The position numbers and the translations under genes were made by a program. Shown here piece by piece: positions 13,101 through 25,100 of a stretch of 64,000 nucleotides of DNA. Source of the DNA: Anastatus disparis (taxonomy: Eukaryota; Arthropoda; Insecta; Hymenoptera; Eupelmidae); the NCBI GenBank assembly GCA_017163975.1, contig JAFFSR010000136.1:6197501-6261500 (forward strand), given 5' to 3'. The notes under the pieces are model-generated. The model was not told where the DNA came from and did no database searches. It worked only from the letters and a program-made list of their open reading frames with translations. How positions within the stretch are numbered: the first letter of the stretch is position 1; the number at the start of each line of letters is the position of its first letter.

Positions 13101-16100
13101 GTGTTTTAAAATCGATGACACCACGGTTCATGATTTCTACTACTCGACCCATGTGACTATATTCTGCCAATGATTCCAATTGTGGCACATGCATTAATGC
13201 TAATAATACTCCTGCACTTGTAACTCCTGTGTTTGCAACGTTTAGAACTCGAAGAGTGTCACAGAGGAAATTGCGACTTTCACAATGATCCAACAATACT
13301 TGTTTTTCTCGTTTATCTGATTTAGGACCTCGAACTTTAAGTTTGGATAATAAACTTTTGAGTTTTGACCAGCTTGTAGATTCTTGATTAGTTGGATGCG
13401 GTATTCTATCACGGAACTCCACATGTAGCAACAACTGTTTCAATCCAGCATCAGTCACTTGTCTGGAACAGGCCACATCTAAAACAATAAGTTTGGGGCA
13501 AGCCTTGCCAACAACTTGAAGTACAGCATCACTGGCAATATTTCGTAACGTCAGTCTTTGCAGGTTCTTCATATTTAAAAGAGCTGATCTTAATAGTTTA
13601 CAATCGAGACGTAAAAGTGCAGATCTGGCTAATTCTAATGATTCTAAGCCAACACCTTCATTAGCCAAGAGCTTTAACAATGATGTTTGATGACTGCAGC
13701 CATAATAACAACACAAATTCACTTTAAGTCGTTTGATGTCATGTGCTAACAGCAGTGCTAATAAGTACAATGGTGCGGGTCCAGAAATAAGAGTTGATCC
13801 ATCAGTAGATGGTCCGTATAACATCCGTGATGTTTCTTCAATAACTTGTGAACGTAGTCTCGCTGTCAAAGCATTAGCGTAGTAAGGTCTAATGGTCTGC
13901 TTGGCATATGCAAGTACTTGAGCAGCTGAAGATTCTTGTGATAAAACTTGAAGCCGGCGGCATGTACCATCTAATAATTGGCAGACACGTGCTAGGGCTA
14001 AACCCTGCAAAGAATTGGGCTGACGGTGTCCGGGCATCTTGCCCTATTCCGTTAGTTGATGCAGCTCCTGAAAAATTTTAAAAGTATTAGACCGTTATAG
14101 TTTATGCATGTATAAGTCTAGTCTAGTATTACTTTCTAGGGAGAAAGGGAATTTACTTAAGGCTTGCTATGTAGTTAAAGGTATATACCCGTATGTTCTA
14201 TCTCTTTCTCCTCCTTTTCCCACTCTATCTTTCTCTATGCATGCAAAAGCGTTTGAATATATGCTGGCAAAGTACTATAAGAGGATTTAGCTAGAGGGCT
14301 TGGACGAATAAGCAGACTTTGGGAGATGCGTTTGAGCACACAAGGTATTGCATCATTTGTGCGAGATGAAAAATTATTAGTTAGATAAACATGATCACTT
14401 AAACTTTTAGCTTGAGCTTGTGAAATAATTTTCATTCGAATGGAAATTTTTATTATATCATACAATAAACTTCTGAAAAAATTAAATGATAAAAAATAAT
14501 AATCTATTATAATTATTTTTTGAATTGATGAAGTTATCTTGTAAATTTATGATGGTATTATGATGACTGGTAATAATTTTAATAATTCTACTTATTTTTT
14601 TTTAATTTTAAGTAACTGAGACAGGTTTGATAAAGGTTTAATTACATAAAGCTACTTGATCAAATTAAAAATTAATTTCAAAATTTTTTCTTAAATTTTT
14701 ATCAAATACTAAATGCTAAACTATTCCAAACATATAAATTGATTAACGAAACGTGTGAATTGTGACAATAATTTTTTAATACTTTTTCTTAAATAAATTC
14801 TTTTAAATCAAACTTAATGAAAGAAAAACTTTTAAACTAGGAAAATTTATAAAATGAAACTCGGTTTTTATGAATCGTAAAAGCTTAAAGTTCAAGCGAA
14901 TAAACTCGACATCCTCGTGATCTTTCATTAAACGTGCAAGAGATAAAGAGAATGAGACGAAAATATATAAATGAAGAGAAAATGGTAAAGAAAGAACTAA
15001 TGGAGACTCTCAACTGTGAGTTAACAGCGTTGTGTTAATTTTGCCACTCATTTAAATGACTTTGTTGCTTCATTATAACATTTACGCGAAGACACTTTTA
15101 TAAAACCTTGAACCTATCTAACTGCAATTTTTCATTTTCATCTATTCGTCTTTTTTCTTCACTACGAACGGGAAAAAAAGATTTTGTAAGAACAGACCTT
15201 CTTTTTATACTTTCGATTATGAAATTAGATAATCTAACGAATAACAGGTATAATTAATTATATAAAAAACCTGTTATTAAACGAAAATTCAAAAAATCAA
15301 ACGTGTATTCAATAGAGCAAAGAAAACACATTTAATGTTGTAAATAATTCTGAATTTAATTGTAAAATGTAACAATTTTAAAAATGTAATTACTGCTAAA
15401 ATTGATATCTTTTTAATGACAGATAGGTAACCTTCTATTATACTGACGACCGATAATAAAAATAATAACAACGTGCGACTAGAACTATTAAGACAACGTG
15501 GTAAACATATTATCTTAAGTCTGTCAGTTGGCGCGAATTAAACAAAAAATAAATATCTATATTATTTTCTTTTTGGTTTAAATTTATGCCATTTCATCGT
15601 TATAAGCAATGCGCGATATAAATAAACTGAACAAATATGTTTGTATGACTTTTTAAAAGAGAACGATTTAAAAAAGATGAAATTTAAATTTCTAGGTAGC
15701 AGTAAATTAAGAATGTTGGCGAATAAATTGAATGTTGAGGATCAGTACGATTTATTTTAATAAACAGAGTATTGAAGCACGTTAAAAGGTTTATATTGCG
15801 TTGGACTCTAATGATCATATTCAAGGTTGTGTTAAATTATTCAAAATAAAGAAATTTAAAGAAAATAACGGATTTGAGATTATTTAAAAATCTGTTTAAA
15901 TATTAATTAAAAATTAATTTATTCAATGTTATTTATAAATTTAGACAGAATTTAGAAAAACAATCAAACAATCACAGAAAATATGAAAATTTGCGCATTC
16001 CTTTGAAAAACATTTCACCGATGAGAAAAAAATTGAACACGAAAAAAATATAGTTTCCCTGTATATATATATATATATCAACTTCTTATCCATTCATCAT

Positions 16101-19100
16101 ACTCTTTCATTTCGATCTCCGTCTCTCACTTTACAACCATAAAAATCACATCATATAAAAAACATTTCTTCCAACGAGCAGCGTGTTGTCTCATTTTATA
16201 TTCACAATCACGACCTTCTCGAAAAAAACCCACATCAATCGAATCTTCTTCCTTTTGCAAGGAAGTCCTCTGGCCCGAAACTTCTATTTTTATGTAAATG
16301 TCAAAAACAAATATAAAAAAAATGTATTCTTTTGCTCACGTGTATCGACAACGTGCAAAACGCCTCGTATTCACAATTGGGTGTGACTTTTTTTTGTTGA
16401 AGTCATCATGATAGCAACCTATACGTAATAATAATGATCGTTTAAAACGATCAATAATTTCCTCTAATTGTCATTTAGTGATTAATTTTTTTTTATTTTC
16501 AATAGACGGTTTTCCACGAATTGAATTCAATCGATATTTTTCCAGTCTAAATTTTATTATAATGTTTAATATAATTCGTACTGCGAAAAGTTTTGCGCTT
16601 TGACTTTGCTTGAATGTTAAGTAGAGAACGAAAGAGCAAAGTTTATTTTGGATGTACAAAAATAGTTTTGCGGAACATTTTTGGCACGGTAAATGAACTG
16701 CTTGGTATTGCAATAATTTTTCAAATTTTTATATATATTTAGTTACGTGCATCATTTAATTATTTAAAGTTGATTTAGTTTACGGAATCTCAACAAAATT
16801 TTCATATTTTCGCAAGTAGTTTAATATAGATTGATTATTTTAAAATAATTTAGAGATAAACATTTTCTTGTACAAAAGGTAATAAAGATGTATCTAAAAA
16901 TTAACATAAAATAAAGAATTGCTATTTTTTTATTTCAAAAAAGAATCATTTTTTATTTTCATGCTAACTTTTTATATGATTCATCTGACATATTTTATTT
17001 TATTTATTTATTTATTTACTTTTATGAAGAAATATTTACTTTTATCTGAAAAACTTATATTTCCTGTTTAATAAATAAAAAGTATTTTGCATGAATTAAA
17101 TTAATTCTCGTATCATCGTTTAATGCAAATTCCGAAAAAAAGAAACACTTGACAAACCAACAAATAAACAGGTTAAGAAAATAAATATTTATAAAAAGTG
17201 TCGTCAATGTACAAAAAAAAGAAAGCTCCGGAAATAATATTCTCTTCCTTACTAATAATTTAATGAAATTTAATGTAGATCGCAGATAATAACTGTATGC
17301 ACTTATTTTCTTATTTATTATTTTTATTTATTTTTAATTTTCATCTTGAAAACAAGAGTATTTCGTTGCCGATTGAAAACAAATCTATAAATTATAATTA
17401 AATTTTATTCTCCTCCGTATAAGTTTAATTAGTCGAACAAGCCGATGATGAATAATTCATCATTTATTTAAGATATATATTTATGTACGTTTTCTTGAGG
17501 CTCAGCTCACGCCTCGCAAAGTATCGATTAGCAGAACATTCACCTCTTTTTGTCACGCATTTTACATTAAGAGAACTACAGGATATCCTTCCAATTTTTT
17601 TTTTTTTTAATTTTTTTTTCACGACGCAATTTGATTTGCATTTCTTACTCTTCATTATTACCAAATCCTCGGATGACAAGTTGTAAAAATTTTTTTAACT
17701 TTAATATTTATCTGAGTTTAAGAGGAAAAAAAAACATAATATTCAATGGTTGTTTAAAAGTAAAAACACGTGTCGTCGAAAAAATTTTTTTGTGCAAAAT
17801 TTTATCATTATAAATTATGCGTTTACTTACAATTTTGCGGTTAAACATACGATAAAAATGTTTAAGTGTTCAAGGATCGTACGCTACTGAATAATTTTCC
17901 AGTAATAATTTTTTATACGCGTTTGTGTATGTACACGTTATTTATATGAAAGATAAAGTTTCCATACAACTTGGCTAAATTCAAATTAGAAAAAAATAAA
18001 GACTCATCTCAGGCACGTTATAAATATTAGAGGGGACAAATGTTGGATTAGTCATTGATCACTTGATTTTTTGCATTAGCAAATTGATACGTAACTTTTA
18101 TGTCGACGTTTTGTTTATCATATTTATAAATGTTCGCAGATCAAATTTTGATTATCAAAGATTTTTTAAATTTTATTTTATTTAAAAATCTTTGTTTTAT
18201 CTTTAAACTGATTTTATTTTAATGTTGAATGAATGAGTATTTAATTATCCAATTATTACTTTTAAAATATACTTATATTGTTACTTATATATGTATCAAA
18301 CAAAAATGATAAATTATGCGATATTTTTTAAAGTTATTCTTTTGCTAATGAAAATGATTACCCATTATTTAAGATTATCTTTTAATAACGCAAATCACTT
18401 TGTAATTTTTCTTCTTGTTATTAGCCACTGTCTTTCGCACACATGATTGATCGTTATTAAACTTTTACTTTAACTCGTAAATAAAAAATTTATGCATTTC
18501 AAGAAAAGCAAACATTAACATTTAAAAACAAAAAAAATACTAAATTCGTCAAACTCAATTAGATTCACGTGCACCAAGACAATATTATAAAAAAATAACA
18601 CTATAACGCGCGTGAAATAAATGGCTATCGAAACAAAAGACTACTTTGACATTAAAGTTGTTAATTCGCGACCTTTATAATAATCAAAACTGACATCGCT
18701 ATAACGAATTACGCAAGAGTGTATGTACGTAATGCAAAAAAATAAAAAAATGAAAAATAATAGCAAACGTTGTTGCTAAAAAAAATGGGGAAAAGCATGC
18801 GAGATGAGGTCGATATATATGTATACATATATTTATGTGTAAACATGCATATGTATACACGTGCAGCTTTGTATATATATAGATTGCAAGCTAGTTTCCG
18901 TTTCCATGCAGATGGTCGAGCATATGTGCAACGATATCACTATGATAGGCCACGCGACATGCAATATTGTGGCTACAGCTTGGTTTATCGTCCATTCTCT
19001 GTGTATATATGTATATTTTTCATGTCCATGTATATGTAACGTCGATAACTAAATGAATTTTTTATTTTAACTATTTTTCGCAATATATCATTAATGCAAT

Positions 19101-22100
19101 ATGTTGTTTTATTTGTTTTTTAAACCATAAAAAATGAGTTGTACTTTTAAAGTCTTTAGTTTATTCTCTTTAAATTTGTTAAAATGAATATTGTTGTTTT
19201 AAAGTTCCCGCAAAACTCTTTTTAAGAAAAAAATTTTTTTTTAACATACTTTCCAAAAATTATTTTTATGAATAAACACATACATACATCAACTTTCCGT
19301 TTTACCAGCGTATAAATAATTATAGAATTCTTAAAACTATGAATAATTCTGCTTTAACTCCACACAGACATACTACATCCGCACATGACCAGCTGACGTA
19401 TTTTTTATGTTTTTTTTTTAATCTTTCATACAATATTGTATGGACTGTGGGCGTTTCTTCTCTTAAAGCTTTCAATTGCCATGACAACAGATGATTTTAC
19501 GTTTACTTGGTGAATGTTATAATTCTCAATCATATCTCTTCTTTTTGCATCCTTCAAATTTATTAACATTAAAAGTCGTATTTTTTATTTTTATTATGTT
19601 ATTTTTCAATTTTAAATTGTCTAAATTGTCACTCTTGCTTTGATTTAGAAAAAAAAATAAAATGAAAAATTTATTATCAATTTTTTTAATAATCTTATTT
19701 GTTGACGTCAACAAAACGTGTAAATATAATCTTTCTGATTGTGTTAACTTTTTTATGTTTTTTTCTTTTTCATTCATTACGATTACAATGACAAGATATC
19801 AATCTCATTCTTCCTTATTATATGCACTTGAAAAAAAATGTTGTATATTTGTAAAAATAACGCTTAAAAAATTTACATTGAATACAATGAAAGTAACAGT
19901 GATTTTTTAGATTGATAATTTACATTTTAAACGTCAAAGTTAACTCAAATATTGATCCAACAAATCGTTTATGTTAATTCGAGAAGAAAAAAAAAGATTA
20001 TAAGATAACAATCGCAAAAGTTCACAAATCTACTTAGAAATGAAAACTTTATCATGTTCAAACCATTTATAAACTAAATATTATCATAATTAATGATTTT
20101 TCCAAGTTGAATAAATTTTTAAAAGAGAAGATTTATTCAATTTAAATTGTATAAAAATTTATTTTGAGAAAAAAGGAAATTTATTATGCGCAAATTAATT
20201 TTTCTTGTACTCGATCTTTAATTCAGATGCGTTTTCTTGGTATCTCTTTTCCGTGCTTCGTCAATTCTTTATGTACATTTGTACTTTAGTCTCGTAAATG
20301 AAAACTAATCGTTTTGCATGGATTATTAATTTAACGGGTTAACTTTTTCACGAAACGGCAACGATTACACAACATTGTCCAACTTCATTTGGTAATTTAT
20401 AAAAAAAAAAAGAAAAACAGAAGCGCTGATAATATAATATTTCATCCGAAAATTTTCATGAAAACGATAATGGTTCGCTTGAAATTGCACGTACCTATTT
20501 CGTAATTTCTATTTATGTAATACGTAATAATGCGTGAAATTTTTGAAGTTTTAGAAAGATAAAAAGGACCCTGTTGAATTCGTTTTCATGTTAATAATTC
20601 GTTTGTGATTAAATTTAATGTTTGTGAATTAAATAATGCTCTGTTACGTATCAATTCGAGAGTACGTCAGTTATGTACAAAAATGAATTTTAAACACAAA
20701 ATTTGAAGCTACAATCGTATTACTATAGTTATGTTAAATAGAAGGGCAAATAATTAATATTAATGCTAATTGTTCGCGAATGGTACTAACGATGATAATT
20801 GTTTTTTCATTAACATTCCATTTATACCAATTATTTTTAGGATTTCCTATTTATTACATTTCCAAGTAAAAATTAAATTTACGTAAACGTTAAATGAATC
20901 CAAGGTAATTTTTTACTTTTGTAATAGTTTTATGAAAACGAAAATAAATGATTTTAATTTCTGTTTATATCTTTCACAAAGAGCAAATTTAAAAGAACAG
21001 TCAATAAAATTTTCAAAAACTACAACCGGTCGTGCATATACTTTCATCATTCGAAAAGGAGCTTTTATTCGCGTGTTCAAAGCATTTTATGGTTCGTTTG
21101 TTTCACTGCGTGAAAAAAAAAATAAGTAATACAATTTTATAGCACTTATTATTTTATTATCACTTGACGAGCTCAGAAAGGTTTTCTTTAAATATATCTC
21201 GTGTTTGTCGATAAATACGAGATCTTGTTTTTTGGTGCTTAAACATTAGTCAAAGCCGACTTTACTTTCACTTCTTTCTCGTTATTGCTGTTACTACAGA
21301 ATTGCGCTTTTCTCGTATCCTCTAGAAAATACTATGCACATATATTTGTCTGTGTATATATATATTTTGGTAGTTAGAAAATATGAAAAACTTATTGAGA
21401 GAAGGATTACGCATGGGAAAAGTCACGTTTCGCAGAACGTATATACGTTATAAAGTTTTAAGAGGATCGTTGAACGTAGGTGATTATAATGGCGCATTGC
21501 TAAAGCTTTTTGATATTGGGTTTGTCAAGCGTGGGAATCGTTAGAGACTTTATTAAGTATTCACAATATTTATGATCTTTTATTATTCGATGTATTATTA
21601 TTGTTTTTGTTTGTTTTTGTATTTTTTTTCATTTGATGATATAATAACTGTTATCGCGGATGAATTATATTGGAGTAGTAATAAAGTTTGCGTAAATGTT
21701 GTGCAAGTTACTTTGGTAAAGGAATAAATACAATGATTTAATAATTTATAATTCACCTTAAAAAATATTGTATTACAATATGCCAACGTCTTGTTATAAT
21801 TTATGTATATACAATAGTTAATCTCATGAATTTTTTTTTCATTATTATTATTTTACTTGAGACCAAATTAGTTTCTTGTAAAATTTTAATCAGGTTGAAA
21901 GAAAATGAATTAAAGCTTATTTTCAACAAATACATGTCTATTTGCTTGATATTTATGTATATGAATGTAAATTTTTAAAAAGAAATATATTTATAGTTAT
22001 AGTAGAACACCGATAATCATTTATAATTGTAAATAACATCTGACTGAAATAATTAAATTATTTTATTTAATTAATGCTGCAGCACTAATAATTTGAAAGT

Positions 22101-25100
22101 ATTTTATAATAACAAACAATAAAATTTTTAATTAAAATATATAATTTGATATTATTTTTATATTTTAAAATAGTAAATTGAACATTTAGGTAGAATACTA
22201 TTGTTATTATTTATATATCCATTATTTTGTTAAATAATTCAGTGTATAAGGCATTAAAATTAGAATTAAAAATTTAAATTACCGCAAACTATTTTTCTAT
22301 ATTATTTTAAATATGCGACAAGTAAAAAATGTATTTAAAAAAAACACTTTTAAAAATATTAATTAATATTTTTGTAATACTTTTAAAATAAATCATATTA
22401 AAATAAATGTTGTATATGAAATGAAAAAAAAAGACTTTTAATCTTATTCGAATTTATAATTTAATTTTAAAATAATTTTGAACCGAATGTCAAATATTTC
22501 TAAGAATATAGTGATCGATAATTAGCAGAATAAAGTTTTAAAAAATCTTTAATTATATGATAATTAAAACTTTATCTTAAAAAAATTTTAGAAAAATTAC
22601 ATATAATTAGATTAAATAATGTACGAAGTACATAATGTACAATATACATGCTAGTCTTGCTGAGCCAGATTTATTCTACTTAACATGCATACATGCATCG
22701 TCTTGCGACCTCTTATCAGTTTTATCATTCTTTATTTTGAGATTTTTAAAAAGAATCATTATTCTATCTTGTTTCGAAGAATAATAAGATTTTAGTAAGC
22801 TGTATAGACTTAAAAAATAATTGGACTATTGAATTAAACCCTTTCTATTTTAAATTCGACAATTAATTTTATTCCAAGTTTAATTTTAGTTAAATTTTTC
22901 TTTTAGTTAGAATTTCAGTAAAATATCGTTTACTCAAAATAACTAGCTTATTGAATTAAATCTTTTTTTCTTAATTTGACTGTTAATATCATTCTAAATT
23001 TAAAGCCAAATTCTCTTTTTATTTATTCTACTTAAAATTTCACCTTTGTCATACAAAATATTCACCCTTTTTATATGTCTCTCAGCACATCTCTCGCGTG
23101 TACTCGCATACAAGGTAAAAGAAAAAGAAAAAAAAAAGAATTAAAAAGAAAAAAAGAAAAAGGAGAACAAGAGCTCGGTATATACTCATACGGTTGCCGG
23201 AATTTTTGGAAGCCACCCAAAAATTCCTTCTGACTTGTGTCCTCGACGCTCACGTAGTCGCGCCACTTTTACACCCAAGCACATGTGCATACAAGAGCAA
23301 CCAAATATCTTCTGTGTATATGTATTATATTATATTATATACCATATACACAGCAACAATGTATTATTATGCTTTTCTCGCAAGAAATCCATCCGAATGA
23401 ACATATTTTTAAATTTACAGTTCAACTTCAAGTTATAATAAATATTTTTTCTCTTTGCATTTGTGAAAAAAATTAATTTTAATTCTTTTAATTTTAGTAT
23501 ATCAGTTGAAAATTTGAATTATTATACTTTTAATTTTTTCTATTTAATTTATATTTGTAAGATTTCATTATTTAATATATATTTACGAGCAAGTGTAGGT
23601 TAAATTTATTACAATTATGAAAGTACTTCGTTTCAGTTAAATAAGAAAAATGTCTTGTTATGCAAAGGAAACTTGATCAAATGAAAATTAATTGCCTTTT
23701 AAATACTTATTCTCTCTTTTTTAATCTTATCAAAATTAAAGTTAAATATTGTAATATAATAATGAATTACTTCTTATTTTATTAAACATTTTCAGAATAA
23801 ATAATATAAATTTATATTCTTGCACTTAACAATATAAAAAATTTTATTCTGCTAAAATCGCATATTTCAAAATTTCGAGTTAAAAAAAATCTTATATTAC
23901 CATAAAATCTTAAAATCGTTAATGAAAAAAAAAATCAATAATCTGAAAATCGTGCTTTTTGTATCTCTTGTACGCTGATAAGCATAAATACGAAAGATCA
24001 CGCTTACTATGTGAATGTCGTGTGTAGATTTCTTCATTTTTATTTCTCTCTTTCTTTTACAACTGGCATTTGCGAGACATACACACGCATTCCTCGACAC
24101 CTTTTATTTTCTTTTTTTTACTCTCCTCTTCTCTCCTTTAAGTTCGGACAGAAGCACACACACATGAGCTTAAGTCTACACACATACATTCTTATATATA
24201 GGGGTTATGCAATTAACGCGCGAGTCTTGTGTATATAAAGTGTTACGTAAAAGAACCAGTATTTCGGTCCAGACTCAAACACTTCTTGACCGGCAAAATT
24301 TTACTTTATTATTTTTATTTTTTTCTGCTTAATATACTTATGTACCGATCTCCCCTATCATCAATTATTGTTTTTCTTTTTTTATTCTTTACTTTGCACT
24401 TTTAAATTATGATCGGTCAAGGATACACGTGAATCCAGTGTACGCAATTGTAATGTGCCATGCTTGTTTTTTTTTTTAATTTTTATGTTCAGGAGAGGCA
24501 ATTTTCACAAGTGAAGGATATTTTTTTAAGTTTTTTCCCTTCTTTTTTTTGGCTACGAGCAACGCGTGTACGAGCGCGTGCGTCACGTTGAAAATCGGCC
24601 GATCGTTTTTGCATCGATGGAAGAGACTACATAGCCACTAGCATCACAGAGGATTTATGTGCTTACTTTATGTACTTTTTTTTTATTTCATTACAATCAT
24701 TAATAATTAAATATATTTGTTTTTATTAAAAAAATAGTTATTGAACTAACTAGGTTTATGATGTGTATAGAAATAGTCTAATTGATCGTTAAGAACAAAA
24801 AATAAATTCAATTTATTACTCGAGAATTTTAATTAATTACCGTAAACGAAATTTGTTTGAAAGGCATATTTAAAATTAGATTTTAGATTGATTTATATGA
24901 CTTGGGCTTATGACAAATGCGGGTAATTTAATTGATGTATCGTCGAAAAATAACTTTTTGTTTTTTTTAATAAAGTATTCAATTACTTCGCTATACTAAT
25001 TTAATTATGTATGCGATGATAATATTGATATAAGAGTAAAGTTATTAAGTGAAAAAAAATTAATGGACGATTTGGAATATTGAATTATTTATTAAAATAA

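Larger units (their letters stand above)
14071..18769 (+). other. TTLL5 intron 3, 14.1-18.8 kb: no coding sequence found
   Basis: AT-rich intron. A pyrimidine-rich patch at about 14195-14240 (CTCTTTCTCCTCC, then CTATCTTTCTC) lies just upstream of the nested gene and could belong to its promoter. Other contents: short inverted repeat AATAACAGGT/ACCTGTTATT at about 15241-15279, E2F-like TTGGCGCGAA at 15528, a (TA)n run at 16062-16078, the pseudo-palindrome at 16435-16453, and an (ATTT)n run near 17000. I find no gene. Confidence 0.55.
19041..24000 (+). other. TTLL5 intron 3, 19-24 kb: no coding sequence found
   Basis: AT-rich, with poly-A/T runs. Contents: the CRE palindrome at 19698-19715, AACCGGTC at about 21026, the inverted repeat at 22530-22575, and a diverged duplication of about 100 bp (22827-22925 against 22949-23045, both starting TTGAATTAAA). 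The open frames are AT-biased and show no domain. Confidence 0.55.

Noticed and set aside
13242..13424. Second minus-strand frame inside the nested gene
   Set aside because: Another frame of the same LRR exon; no independent support.
15240..15285. AATAACAGGT/ACCTGTTATT inverted pair
   Set aside because: A 10-bp stem with a 19-nt loop and no outer pairing; expected now and then in this composition.
18770..19039. 89-codon plus-strand frame
   Set aside because: Mostly Y/I/M/C from alternating TATA/CATA sequence; kept only as a non-coding patch.
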